NCBI GenBank assembly: GCA_032128415.1
Contig: JAQBGW010000075.1
Span: 1 to 64,000 of the forward strand
Length of the DNA: 64,000 nucleotides
DNA from: Ga0077527 sp032128415
Lineage (GTDB): Bacteria; Pseudomonadota; Gammaproteobacteria; Burkholderiales; SG8-41
Direction of reading: 5' to 3'
Shown here: one piece after another, positions 17,100 through 26,650 of the stretch
Layout of the letters: each line of letters begins with the position of its first letter
How positions within the stretch are numbered: position 1 is the first letter of the stretch
Notes under the pieces: model-generated
Database searches by the model: none
What the model was told of the DNA's origin: nothing
Seen by the model: the letters and a program-made list of their open reading frames with translations, nothing else
Translations under genes and position numbers: made by a program

Positions 17100-18017
17100 T
17101 CAGTTCACGGCGACCTGGCGCAGCAGGCGATCAACCAGATCGCTCTGGCGGGCACCGCTCATCTCGCCGGCCGGATTGAGACGATGCGCCACTACCACCG
17201 GCAGCACCGTTTGCACGTCTTCGGGCAGCACGTGGTTGCGGCCCTCCATGAAGGCCCAGGCGCGCGCCGCGTGCAGCAGCGCCAGCGCGGCGCGCGGCGA
17301 CAGGCCGTGCTCGAATTCCGGCGCCTGGCGGGTGTAATGCACCAGCGCCTGCAGATAATCGAGCAGCGCCGGTGCGGCGAGTACCTGCTGCACTTCGCGC
17401 TGCAGGATCAGCAGGCCGTCGGCATTCAATTGTGGTTGCAATTGGCCCAGCAGATCGCGGCGGTCGGTGCCGTTCAACAAGGCGCGTTCGGCCTGCGCAT
17501 CGGGGTAGCCCAGCTCAATGCGCATCAAAAAGCGGTCCAGTTGCGATTCCGGCAGCGGAAAAGTGCCGATTTGATGTGAAGGATTTTGTGTGGCAATGAC
17601 AAAAAATGGTCGCGGCAGAACACGGGTTTCGCCTTCAGTCGTTACCTGGGTTTCTTCCATGGCTTCGAGCAATGCGCTTTGCGCGCGGGGTGTTGCACGA
17701 TTGACCTCATCGGCCAATACCACGTTGGTGAATATCGGGCCAGGATGAAACTCGAAACCACCGGAATCGCGATTGAATACGGATACGCCGAGGATATCGG
17801 CCGGCAGCAGGTCGCTGGTGAACTGGATGCGCTGGAATTTGAGGCCCAGCGAGGTGGCAAGGGCGTGGGCGAGGGTGGTCTTACCGACCCCCGGCACGTC
17901 CTCGATCAGCAGATGCCCGCGAGCCAGCAGGCAGGCAATTGCCAGGCGAATCTGCCGGGTTTTACCGAGGATAATGCTGTTGATTTGGGCGGCGACGGCA
18001 TTGATCTGTTCAGTCAT
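17100..18017 (-). CDS. MoxR-family AAA+ ATPase
   Basis: The 305-residue chaperone-like ATPase has Walker A VPGVGKTTLA near residues 42-51, Walker B VVLADEVNRA, and a sensor region with FVIATQNP. MoxR proteins are thought to remodel or mature partner complexes. I chose ATG 18017; the in-frame TTG at 18056 is less likely because a TATAAT on the minus strand at 18069-18074 would put the transcript start almost on it. First gene of the moxR-DUF58-tgpA operon. Confidence 0.93.
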   Translation of the reverse strand: MTEQINAVAAQINSIILGKTRQIRLAIACLLARGHLLIEDVPGVGKTTLAHALATSLGLKFQRIQFTSDLLPADILGVSVFNRDSGGFEFHPGPIFTNVVLADEVNRATPRAQSALLEAMEETQVTTEGETRVLPRPFFVIATQNPSHQIGTFPLPESQLDRFLMRIELGYPDAQAERALLNGTDRRDLLGQLQPQLNADGLLILQREVQQVLAAPALLDYLQALVHYTRQAPEFEHGLSPRAALALLHAARAWAFMEGRNHVLPEDVQTVLPVVVAHRLNPAGEMSGARQSDLVDRLLRQVAVN

Positions 18018-18157
18018 GAAGGAAGGCGGCTTTCGGGGGAAAGACAGATTAGACAAGGGGATAGCGCAATTATAAGATGAACAATCCCCAATAGAGACCT
18101 CAAATCAGGCTAATTCAACAGTTCGGTATTCTGACGCGTCAGTGACAATTCGGTTCC

Positions 18158-21100
18158 ATGCCATCAACTAAAACGCCCCCCATTTTGCCCGCTACGCACG
18201 GCCGACCGGAGCGTCGACATCGACTGCGTCGGCTGTTAGGTGATCCGCGCCTGGCCATATTGATAGTCTCCACAATGTTCGGTTTGGTGATTTTGATTCT
18301 CGCCAATGCGCTCATTCGCGAAGAGAGGATTGTCATTCTGCTGCTGGGGTTGTTGACGGGTGGAACCCTGATGTTGTTGGCACTGCTGCCCCGCCAACTG
18401 AAAGTGCAGTTGGCAATGCGTCAAAACGAATCGAGATTTCGCGCACTGAGTGCCATGGGTTCGGATTGGTATTGGGAGACCGATACAGAACACCGATTGA
18501 CGCAGGTTTCTGAGGGATTGTTGCGATTGTCGGGTCGCACGGAATCTGAGTATGTCGGCAAGCCCCTCTGGGAAATCCCCTTTTGTGCTCCGATCGGTTC
18601 GAACTGGATTCAGCACCAGGCAGTCATCGCAGAGAAAACTCCGTTTACGGATTTATGTTTACGCTATCTGAGCCCCGCTGGCGTGGTGGGATATGCCGAC
18701 TTCAGCGGAGAGCCCGTATTCAGGGCAGATGGCGAATTTAAAGGTTATCGTGGCGTCGGCAATGACATGACCGTCGAAATGCTCCTTCGCCAGCAATTGC
18801 GGATGCAATACGACGTGATGCGTACCCTGAGTCAGACCAACAATGCAGAGTCCGCCTATCTTAACGTGATCGAAACGGTCTGCCGTACCATGGAATGGGA
18901 TTGGGGCGCGCGCCGCCATCTTGACCCGGAAACGATGATGTTGTCCTGCCGTGAGCACTGGCTGGCACCCGGGATTGAGGCGGAAGCATTCGTGGCTGCA
19001 ACAATGCAAACAAAGCGGGCCAGTATCGAAACAAGTACGGCAACCCGGGCCATGAGGCACAACGAGATAGTTTGGCGCGTCGAAAATAGGATGAAGGATT
19101 TGCGACGTGGCGCATCGGCCCGTGCCGCCAATTTGCATGGCATCGTTTCCATACCCATAGTCCGGGGCACGGAAACAACAGACTCTCTGGAATTTTTCAG
19201 TACGCGTCCGGAGGTGCCCAATCAGGTTTTGCGTGAAACGCTGGCAGCCGTTGGTCAGGAGCTCGCCCAGTTTCTGGATCGAATGGATGCGCGACTGGCG
19301 CTGGAGCAAAGCGAGGCGCGATTCCGGGCGGTGTTTGAGCAGGCATCGGTGGGTATCGGTATCCGCGAAATTTCGATGAATCCGCGCTGGCTGCGGGTCA
19401 ACCGCAAGCTGTGCGAGATTCTCGGCTACAGCGAAAGCGAGCTGCTGCAGATGACATCTCTCGATATCACGCCGGAATCCGATCGTGCGGAAACTCGGGA
19501 ACGGAATACCAATCTGCGCGCGGGCGAACTGCGCAATTACTCGCGGCAGAAGCGCTATCAACGCAAGGGTGGAGGCATTATTTGGGTGGATCTTTCGGTG
19601 GCAGTCGTGAATGGCACCGATGGCAAGCCCCAGTTCCTGATATCGATAATCCATGACATCACCGAAAACGTGAAGTCCCGGGAGTTGCTCAAGGAGAGTG
19701 AGACACGTTACCGACAGCTTTTTGCCCTGACGCCGCTGCCGATGTTTCTGCGCAGAGTGGATAATCTGCAGTTTATTGATGTGAATGATGCCTGCCTCGC
19801 AACCTATGGCTATACCCGTGAGGAAATACTGACACTGACTGTGGGGGAAATTCAGGTGCCGGAGGAGCGCGAACGCTTTATGAATTCCAACAAGATGCCG
19901 ACGGCGACGGGCACCATTGAGAGCATGCGCAAGAAGCACATGCGCAAGAACGGTGAGATTTTTGATGTAGAGATATTTACCTCCACGGTGATGGTGGACG
20001 CCGAGAAGGTCCGGTTGACGCTGGTGCGCGACATTACCGAGCAACAGCATTCCGAACAGTTGCTGCGTGACAGCGAGCGCCGGGTAGCCCTGGCGCTGGA
20101 GGGATCAGGGGGCGCCATATTTGATTGGAACGTTGTGACAGGCAACGTTTATCTCAGCGACCAGTGGAATGTCATTCTTGGTGCTGAAGCTAAAGAAATA
20201 CACACCACGTTCTCAGTTCTGGAACAGTTGGTGCATCTCGAGGATCGGGAGCTACATGGCGGGGCTATTGTTAAATTGCTGAAAAAGGTTGATCGATTTC
20301 ACCATTCCGAGTACAGGGTCAGAGCACATTCCGGAGGCTGGGTGTGGATAGAAAGCCGGGCGAGCGTCATCGAGCGCGACGCTAAGGGACGGGCACTGCG
20401 CGTGCTCGGCATCAATATCGACATTACGCAGCGCAAAGAGGCCGAAATAGCGCTGCGTGAACGTGATGCCATGCTGCGCGACAATGCGACCGAAATTCGC
20501 ACTTTGAATATTGATCTCGAACGACGTGTCGAGCAGCGCACGCGCGCGCTGGCTGCGGTGAATCGTGAACTGGAATCATTTTCCTATTCAGTTTCACATG
20601 ATCTGCGGGCGCCGCTGCGTTCCATTGATGGTTTCAGTCAAATCCTGTTACATGAATATTCTGGCGCGCTGGATGATACCGCTCGTGGCTATTTGACGCG
20701 CGTGCGCGCCGGTAGCCAACGCATGGCCAGACTGATTGATGACCTGCTGGTATTGGCGAGCGTGACGCGGCGCAAACTGCAGATTCGCACTTGCGATGTG
20801 ACCGCGCTGGCGCGGGAAATTGCGCATGAATTGCAGCGTGCGGAGCCCGGCCGCCAGGCCAGGATTAGTGTGGCTGACGGCTTGCTGGTGACTGCGGATC
20901 CAGGACTGTTGCGGATCGTGCTGGATAACCTGTTGCGCAATGCATGGAAATTCACCAGCACTAAACCCGAAGCAGTTATTGAAGTTGGCCAGCTCAAGAT
21001 TGACGGCGAATCGACTTATTTTGTGAAGGACAATGGTGTAGGTTTTGACATGACTTATGTCAACAAGTTGTTCGGCGCCTTCCAGCGCCTGCATAGCGAT

Positions 21101-21283
21101 GCCGAATTCCAGGGTACGGGCATTGGTCTAGCGCTGGTGCAGCGCGTGATCCGCCGCCATGGCGGGCATGTGCGGGGTGAAGGGGTTCCGGATCGCGGCG
21201 CGACGTTCTATTTCATGCTGCCCGAACAAAGCGTGACCGAATCCGAACCGGTTGCGAAGATTGCAGCGATACATGAGACCTGA
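18158..21283 (+). CDS. Membrane PAS-domain sensor histidine kinase
   Basis: The 1041-residue protein begins with two membrane helices (about 33-52 and 58-77) with almost no loop between them, so sensing is probably cytoplasmic. Four PAS units follow (roughly 90-215, 382-505, 511-630, 635-765), with a GAF-like segment at 216-360. The HisKA domain has phospho-acceptor His814 in SVSHDLRAPLRS; the ATPase domain shows NLLRNAWKF, DNGVGFD and GTGIGLALVQR. There is no receiver domain and no response regulator next to it, so it is an orphan kinase whose signal and partner are unknown. Confidence 0.9.
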   Translation: MPSTKTPPILPATHGRPERRHRLRRLLGDPRLAILIVSTMFGLVILILANALIREERIVILLLGLLTGGTLMLLALLPRQLKVQLAMRQNESRFRALSAMGSDWYWETDTEHRLTQVSEGLLRLSGRTESEYVGKPLWEIPFCAPIGSNWIQHQAVIAEKTPFTDLCLRYLSPAGVVGYADFSGEPVFRADGEFKGYRGVGNDMTVEMLLRQQLRMQYDVMRTLSQTNNAESAYLNVIETVCRTMEWDWGARRHLDPETMMLSCREHWLAPGIEAEAFVAATMQTKRASIETSTATRAMRHNEIVWRVENRMKDLRRGASARAANLHGIVSIPIVRGTETTDSLEFFSTRPEVPNQVLRETLAAVGQELAQFLDRMDARLALEQSEARFRAVFEQASVGIGIREISMNPRWLRVNRKLCEILGYSESELLQMTSLDITPESDRAETRERNTNLRAGELRNYSRQKRYQRKGGGIIWVDLSVAVVNGTDGKPQFLISIIHDITENVKSRELLKESETRYRQLFALTPLPMFLRRVDNLQFIDVNDACLATYGYTREEILTLTVGEIQVPEERERFMNSNKMPTATGTIESMRKKHMRKNGEIFDVEIFTSTVMVDAEKVRLTLVRDITEQQHSEQLLRDSERRVALALEGSGGAIFDWNVVTGNVYLSDQWNVILGAEAKEIHTTFSVLEQLVHLEDRELHGGAIVKLLKKVDRFHHSEYRVRAHSGGWVWIESRASVIERDAKGRALRVLGINIDITQRKEAEIALRERDAMLRDNATEIRTLNIDLERRVEQRTRALAAVNRELESFSYSVSHDLRAPLRSIDGFSQILLHEYSGALDDTARGYLTRVRAGSQRMARLIDDLLVLASVTRRKLQIRTCDVTALAREIAHELQRAEPGRQARISVADGLLVTADPGLLRIVLDNLLRNAWKFTSTKPEAVIEVGQLKIDGESTYFVKDNGVGFDMTYVNKLFGAFQRLHSDAEFQGTGIGLALVQRVIRRHGGHVRGEGVPDRGATFYFMLPEQSVTESEPVAKIAAIHET

Positions 21284-21292
21284 TTACAGGCC

Positions 21293-21664
21293 CTAGGGCA
21301 TCCACATGGCAGTCAATACCCGGCGTTCCTCGGCGATCAGTATGTTGTAAGTGCGGCAGGCGGCCGGTGTCGCCATGATTTCTACACCGATATGCGCCTC
21401 GAACAGTGGGCGCAGCAGGGCGGGATCGGGAAAGAGTTGCGTCGCTCCGGTCCCCAGAATGATGATTTCCGGGGTATGGGTCAGCAACCCGCGCAGCGCG
21501 TCGGCAGTCAATTCGGCTAGAACGGCAACCGGCCAGTCGGCCACGACGGTGTCTGGGGTCACCACCAGTGGCGCGCGATAGGCCGTCCCGTTGACGGAGA
21601 CGTAGCCAGCACCATAACCGGTGAAGGTATTACGGTTTTTGGACTGGGCCAGGTGTAGTTTCAT
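21293..21664 (-). CDS. Mth938-like domain protein
   Basis: The 123-residue protein belongs to the Mth938/NDUFAF3 (DUF498) family: a compact fold with EIIILGTGATQLFP and the C-terminal CRTYNILIAEERRVLTAMW. Mitochondrial relatives assist respiratory complex I assembly; the bacterial role is not established. It converges on the histidine kinase with only 9 bases between stops and is divergent from alaC. Confidence 0.88.
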   Translation of the reverse strand: MKLHLAQSKNRNTFTGYGAGYVSVNGTAYRAPLVVTPDTVVADWPVAVLAELTADALRGLLTHTPEIIILGTGATQLFPDPALLRPLFEAHIGVEIMATPAACRTYNILIAEERRVLTAMWMP

Positions 21665-21767
21665 AACCCTATGATTTGCCGGTGATAATCAGCTTCGATA
21701 CAATTGTACGCTTTTCCGCCAGCCGTAGTGCATTGTCACGGTGGCGGGGCATACTCAGGGACTGGTA

Positions 21768-22949
21768 ATGGAAGAATTTCCACGCATCAAACGCCTGCCG
21801 CCTTACGTGTTCAACGTAACAGGCGAACTCAAGCTTGCTGCACGCCGGCGCGGCGAGGACATCATCGACTTCAGCATGGGTAATCCTGATCAGCCCACGC
21901 CACGGCATATTGTCGACAAGCTGATTGAATCCGTGCAGCGTACCGATACCCATGGTTATTCGGTATCCAAGGGCATTTCGCGTCTGCGCAAGGCTATTTG
22001 CAACTGGTACCTGACACGTTTCAATATCGAACTGGATCCTGAATCCGAAGCCATAGTGACCATTGGCTCGAAGGAAGGTATCGCGCATCTTGCGCTGGCA
22101 ACGCTGGATCGCGGTGACATCGTGCTGGTGCCGAATCCGAGTTATCCGATCCATATTTACGGGCCGGTGATTGCAGGCGCGGATATCCGCCACGTACCCA
22201 TGCACGCGGGTGTGGATTTTTTCGAGGCATTGGAGCAGTCGATCAAGGATAGCTATCCGAAGCCGAAGATGTTAATCGTCAATTTCCCGAGTAATCCGAC
22301 GACGCAGTGCGTGGACCTGGCATTCTTCGAACGACTGATTGCGATCGCGAAAGAGCACGACATCTACGTGGTGCATGACCTGGCCTATGCCGACATCGTA
22401 TTTGATGGTTATAAGGCCCCGTCGATACTGCAGGTGCCGGGAGCGCGTGATGTGGCGGTTGAATTTTTCACCATGTCCAAGAGCTACAACATGGCGGGAT
22501 GGCGGGTCGGTTTCATGGTCGGCAACCGGGAACTGGTGACGGCGCTGGCGCGGATGAAGAGTTATCATGATTACGGCATGTTTACGCCGATCCAGGTGGC
22601 GTCGATTATTGCGCTGGAAGGTCCGCAGGATTGTGTGGAAACAGCGCGCGCGCTGTACCAGAGCCGCCGCGATGTGCTGTGCGCGGGAATGGATGCAATG
22701 GGCTGGACCGTATCCAAGCCGCAGGCGACGATGTATATCTGGGCGCCGATACCGGAGCCGTACAAGAAAATGGGTTCTCTGGAATTTTCCAAGAAGTTGC
22801 TGCTGGAGGGCAAGGTGGCGGTTGCGCCGGGCACCGGTTTTGGCCATTACGGGGATGACTATGTGCGCTTTGCGTTGATTGAGAATGAAGCGCGAACTCG
22901 CCAGGCGATTCGCACCATGAAAGAGATGTTTCGCAAGGACGGTCTGTGA
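21768..22949 (+). CDS. alaC: Alanine transaminase AlaC-type, PLP-dependent
   Basis: This class I aminotransferase (393 residues) probably interconverts pyruvate and alanine. The N-terminus EEFPRIKRLPPYVFN is characteristic of AlaC, and the PLP Lys is in TMSKSYNMAGWRVGF. ATG 21768 is chosen over 21741, which adds nine unconserved residues. The gene precedes hom and thrC, an order common in betaproteobacteria that links amino-acid supply from the aspartate family. Confidence 0.93.
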   Translation: MEEFPRIKRLPPYVFNVTGELKLAARRRGEDIIDFSMGNPDQPTPRHIVDKLIESVQRTDTHGYSVSKGISRLRKAICNWYLTRFNIELDPESEAIVTIGSKEGIAHLALATLDRGDIVLVPNPSYPIHIYGPVIAGADIRHVPMHAGVDFFEALEQSIKDSYPKPKMLIVNFPSNPTTQCVDLAFFERLIAIAKEHDIYVVHDLAYADIVFDGYKAPSILQVPGARDVAVEFFTMSKSYNMAGWRVGFMVGNRELVTALARMKSYHDYGMFTPIQVASIIALEGPQDCVETARALYQSRRDVLCAGMDAMGWTVSKPQATMYIWAPIPEPYKKMGSLEFSKKLLLEGKVAVAPGTGFGHYGDDYVRFALIENEARTRQAIRTMKEMFRKDGL

Positions 22950-22974
22950 TCTTTTTTAATGGAAATGTGAATCA

Positions 22975-24285
22975 ATGAAACCGATCAATGTAGGACTGCT
23001 GGGCGCAGGAACTGTCGGCAGCGGGACGTTCAAGGTACTGCAGCGCAATGGCGAGGAAATTTCACGCCGGGCCGGGCGCGTCATCCGCATTTCGCTGGTG
23101 GCGGACCAAGACACTGCGCGGGCCAAGGCAGTGGCAGGTGATGCTGCACGCGTCACCGCCGATGCGCTCGAAGTTGTCAACGATCCGCAAATTGACATCG
23201 TCGTTGAATTGATTGGTGGCTATACCATCGCCAAGGAGCTGATGCTGAAAGCGATTGCCAACGGCAAGCACGTGGTCACCGCCAACAAGGCGCTGCTCGC
23301 GCTGCACGGCAATGAAATTTTTTCAGCAGCCCGTAATCGCGGCGTGATGGTGACGTTCGAGGCGGCAGTCGGCGGCGGCATTCCGATCATCAAGGCGTTG
23401 CGCGAGGGACTCACAGCGAACCGCATTGAATGGATTGCCGGCATTATCAACGGCACCTGTAATTTCATTTTGTCGGAGATGCGCGAAAAAGGCGCGGCCT
23501 TCGCGGATGTGCTGAAAGAGGCGCAGCGTATGGGCTATGCCGAAGCGGATCCGACGTTCGATATCGAGGGCGTAGATGCTGCACACAAGTTGTCGATCAT
23601 GGCGGCTATCGGCTTTGGCATTCCAGTGCAGTTCAGCAAGGCTCACGTCGAAGGTATCTCAAAACTGACGCAGGAAGACATCCGTTATGCTGAAGAACTG
23701 GGCTACCGCATCAAGCTGCTCGGCATTGCCAAGCGCAAAGCCGCAGGTTTTGAGCTGCGTGTGCATCCGACACTGATCCCAACCAGACAACTGATCGCCA
23801 ATGTAGAAGGCGTCATGAACGCGATTCTGGTCAAGGGCGATGCGGTGGGGCAAACCATGTATTACGGTGCCGGCGCGGGCTCAGAGCCGACGGCTTCGGC
23901 TGTGGTCGCCGATCTGGTGGATGTGGCCCGTATGTTGACCGCTGATCCAGAACATCGCGTGCCGAATCTGGCTTTCCAGCCTGATCGCCTGTCCGACGTG
24001 CCCATACTGCCGATGGGCGAGGTCGAGACCTCGTATTATCTGCGGCTGCGCGTGGCGGATAAGACCGGGGTGCTGGCGGACATTACGCGGATACTCGCTG
24101 ATCAGGGCATTTCGATCGAGGCCCTGGTGCAGAAGGAACCGCACGCGGGAGAGCAGCATGTGGACATCATCATGGTGACGCACCTGACTCGTGAAAAGAA
24201 AATCGATGTGGCTATACGGCGCATCGAGCAGCTGCCGGTGGTCTCCGGGAAAATCACGCGCATCCGCAGGGAAATGCTGCAGTGA
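22975..24285 (+). CDS. hom: Homoserine dehydrogenase
   Basis: This enzyme reduces aspartate semialdehyde to homoserine with NAD(P)H. The 436-residue monofunctional form has an N-terminal Rossmann motif NVGLLGAGTVGSGTF, the catalytic domain with NGTCNFILSEM, and a C-terminal ACT domain (about residues 350-430) that normally gives threonine feedback. It starts 25 bases after alaC and its stop overlaps the thrC GTG start. Confidence 0.97.
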   Translation: MKPINVGLLGAGTVGSGTFKVLQRNGEEISRRAGRVIRISLVADQDTARAKAVAGDAARVTADALEVVNDPQIDIVVELIGGYTIAKELMLKAIANGKHVVTANKALLALHGNEIFSAARNRGVMVTFEAAVGGGIPIIKALREGLTANRIEWIAGIINGTCNFILSEMREKGAAFADVLKEAQRMGYAEADPTFDIEGVDAAHKLSIMAAIGFGIPVQFSKAHVEGISKLTQEDIRYAEELGYRIKLLGIAKRKAAGFELRVHPTLIPTRQLIANVEGVMNAILVKGDAVGQTMYYGAGAGSEPTASAVVADLVDVARMLTADPEHRVPNLAFQPDRLSDVPILPMGEVETSYYLRLRVADKTGVLADITRILADQGISIEALVQKEPHAGEQHVDIIMVTHLTREKKIDVAIRRIEQLPVVSGKITRIRREMLQ

Positions 24286-25727
24286 GTGGACTCGCCCCAA
24301 AGGCGAGTCCGGCGGAGGTGGCACGCTACGTCAGTACCCGCGGGCGCATGCCGGCGGCGCGTTTCTGCGATGTCCTGCTCGGTGGTCTGGCGCCAGACGG
24401 CGGACTGGTGGTACCGCAGGCCTACCCCCGATTTGATGCGGACGAACTCGACCGGTTACGCGCACTGTCCTATCCGGAGCTGGCCAGCGCCATCATCAGT
24501 TGTTTTATTGATGATATTCCGCGTGCAGCGCTCGATGCGCTGATCCGGCGTGCCTATCGAGCGGAAACCTTTGGCTCGGCGGAAATCACGCCGCTGCAGA
24601 CCTTGGAACCGGGCCTGCATCTGCTCAAGCTTTCGAACGGGCCGACGCTGGCATTCAAGGATATCGCCATGCAACTGATGGGCGAATTGTTCGAATATGT
24701 ACTCGAACGGGAGGGCCGCAAGCTGAACATTCTCGGCGCGACTTCCGGCGACACTGGCTCCGCGGCCGAGTACGCGATGCGCGGACGCAAGGGCATCCGG
24801 GTGTTCATGCTGTCGCCGCACGGCAAGATGAGCCCCTTTCAGCGCGCGCAGATGTATTCGCTGCAGGATGCGAATATTTTCAACATCGCCATTCGTGGCG
24901 TGTTCGACGACTGCCAGGACATAGTCAAAGCAGTCAGCAGCGATGCGGCTTTCAAGAGTAGTCGCCATATCGGTGCGGTGAACTCGATCAACTGGGCGCG
25001 CATCGTGGCGCAGATCGTGTATTACTTCAAAGGCTACTTTGCGGCTACGCGCAGCAACGATGAGCGGGTTTCGTTTGCGGTGCCCACTGGCAATTTCGGC
25101 AATATTTTTGCTGGCCATATTGCGCGCAGCATGGGCCTGCCGATCAGCCGGTTGATCAGTGCGTCAAATGAAAACGACGTACTCAACGAGTTTTTCCGCA
25201 CTGGTCATTACCGTGTACGCAACGGACGTGAAGTGGCGCAAACTTCAAGCCCGTCGATGGATATATCCAAGGCATCCAATTTCGAGCGCTTTATTTTCGA
25301 CGTTGTCGGACGCGATCCGGCAGTGGTAGTACGGTTGTGGCGGGAGGTGGAGGAGGCCGGTGGTTTTAGTCTTGGCGAAACGCCATACTGGAAAGACATA
25401 GGCCGTCACGGATTTGTGTCGGGACGGAGTAATCACGCCGAACGCCTGGCGACGATCCGTATGGTGCATCAGCGTTTTGGCGCGATCATCGATCCGCATA
25501 CCGCGGATGGCGTCAATGTTGGTTTGCAGCACCGTGAAGCCGGTATATCGCTGATTTGTCTGGAAACGGCATTGCCGGCGAAGTTTGCCGAAACCATTCG
25601 CGAGGCGCTGGGCCGCGATCCGCAAGTGCCTGTGGGTTATGAAGGATTGGAGAGCCGCTTGCAGCGGGTTGCGGTGATGGATCCCGAGGTGGAGGCGATC
25701 AAGACCTACATCACCAGTGAAATCTGA
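24282..25727 (+). CDS. thrC: Threonine synthase
   Basis: ThrC converts O-phosphohomoserine to threonine. The 481-residue protein has the PLP Lys in TLAFKDIAMQLMGELFE and the phosphate-binding ATSGDTGSAAEYA. The usual family start is close to RYVSTRG, here residues 15-21, so the first 14 residues are extra. GTG 24282, which overlaps the hom stop (GTGA) and has AGGGA 9 bases upstream, is preferred over GTG 24318, which has no spacing to its purine run. A perfect hairpin lies in codons 3-10. Confidence 0.95.
   Translation: MSGLAPKASPAEVARYVSTRGRMPAARFCDVLLGGLAPDGGLVVPQAYPRFDADELDRLRALSYPELASAIISCFIDDIPRAALDALIRRAYRAETFGSAEITPLQTLEPGLHLLKLSNGPTLAFKDIAMQLMGELFEYVLEREGRKLNILGATSGDTGSAAEYAMRGRKGIRVFMLSPHGKMSPFQRAQMYSLQDANIFNIAIRGVFDDCQDIVKAVSSDAAFKSSRHIGAVNSINWARIVAQIVYYFKGYFAATRSNDERVSFAVPTGNFGNIFAGHIARSMGLPISRLISASNENDVLNEFFRTGHYRVRNGREVAQTSSPSMDISKASNFERFIFDVVGRDPAVVVRLWREVEEAGGFSLGETPYWKDIGRHGFVSGRSNHAERLATIRMVHQRFGAIIDPHTADGVNVGLQHREAGISLICLETALPAKFAETIREALGRDPQVPVGYEGLESRLQRVAVMDPEVEAIKTYITSEI
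24288..24310 (+). promoter_or_regulatory. Hairpin at the hom-thrC junction
   Basis: A perfect 9-base stem (GGACTCGCC at 24288-24296 with GGCGAGTCC at 24302-24310) encloses a 5-base loop. It starts four bases after the hom stop-thrC start overlap. There is no T-run, so it is not a terminator; it could slow ribosomes or protect the mRNA. Confidence 0.5.
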
Positions 25728-25753
25728 AATAAAATAATAGAAACAACAGGTTA
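25723..25753 (-). repeat. AT-rich IHF-like element, copy 3
   Basis: On the minus strand TAACCTGTTGTTTCTATTAT, core 25741-25753, one mismatch to the IHF consensus. It fills the 34-base gap between the convergent thrC and nadC genes and overlaps the thrC stop. Confidence 0.55.
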
Positions 25754-25761
25754 CAATATTT

Positions 25762-26595
25762 TCAGAATGTAAAGCGCATCGACAGATCGATTGCGGCTAC
25801 ATCCTTGGTCAGTGCGCCGATCGAGATGCGATCCACCCCGGTTTCAGCGATGGCGCGTACGTTTTTCAGAGTGATGCCTCCGGAAGCCTCCAGTAGTGCG
25901 CGCCCTGCAGTCCAGACCACGGCTGCACGCATCTGCTCCAGAGTCATGTTGTCCAGCAAAATCATTTTTGCACCAGCATCGACGGCCTCTTGAAGTTGTT
26001 CCAGCGTTTCCACTTCAACCTGTATCCACTGCGCCTGAGTCGCCAGCGCTGACGCCGCAGCCAGAGCGGGACGGATACCGCCTGCCGCTGCAATGTGGTT
26101 TTCCTTGATCAGCACTGCGTCCCACAGCCCCATGCGGTGATTTTTGCCGCCGCCCACCGTGACCGCGTACTTTTGTGCAACGCGCAGGCCGGGCAGTGTC
26201 TTGCGAGTATCCAGAATGGCGGCGCGAGTGCCGTTAACGGCATCGACGTACTGCCGGGTAGCCGTGGCCGTCGCCGACAGCAGTTGCAGAAAATTGAGTG
26301 CAGTGCGCTCGGCGGTCAACAAGGCGCGCGACGAACCGGTGATTTCACAGAGGCGCGCACCGGGTGCTACCGAATCGCCGTCGCGCGCGTGCCAGCGCAC
26401 TCGCGCGCGCGGATCCAATCTCAGCAAGCAGGCGTCGAACCAGGCAGTTCCGCACAGCACGGCTTGCTGTCGAGAGATTACCGTCGCCTGTGCGTCCGGC
26501 ACATCCGGCGCGAGTTGCGCCGTCAGGTCGCCGCTGCCGACGTCCTCAGCCAGCGCGGCAGTCGCATTGCGTTCGATCTCGGATGCCAATTTCAT
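25762..26595 (-). CDS. nadC: Nicotinate-nucleotide pyrophosphorylase
   Basis: NadC makes nicotinate mononucleotide from quinolinate and PRPP in NAD synthesis. The 277-residue protein has the signatures AERTALNFLQLLSATAT, ILDTRKTLPGLR, GGGKNHRMGL and VEVETLEQLQEA, with EASGGITLKN near the C-terminus. ATG 26595 fits the family length. It is a single gene, divergent from the glutamate-synthase-like gene. Confidence 0.97.
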   Translation of the reverse strand: MKLASEIERNATAALAEDVGSGDLTAQLAPDVPDAQATVISRQQAVLCGTAWFDACLLRLDPRARVRWHARDGDSVAPGARLCEITGSSRALLTAERTALNFLQLLSATATATRQYVDAVNGTRAAILDTRKTLPGLRVAQKYAVTVGGGKNHRMGLWDAVLIKENHIAAAGGIRPALAAASALATQAQWIQVEVETLEQLQEAVDAGAKMILLDNMTLEQMRAAVVWTAGRALLEASGGITLKNVRAIAETGVDRISIGALTKDVAAIDLSMRFTF

Positions 26596-26650
26596 GTGTT
26601 TGCTCTATAGTAGGTCGTGAATTCTAACCGAGTGCATGAGGGAGCAGTTC

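Noticed and set aside
18659..20050. 463-residue minus-strand open frame inside the histidine kinase gene
   Set aside because: It mirrors a coding frame in GC-rich DNA; the kinase on the plus strand has intact motifs across the whole stretch.
24318..24320. GTG 24318 as the thrC start
   Set aside because: It would remove the non-family residues, but the purine run before it has no spacing, while GTG 24282 has AGGGA at 9 bases and overlaps the hom stop.
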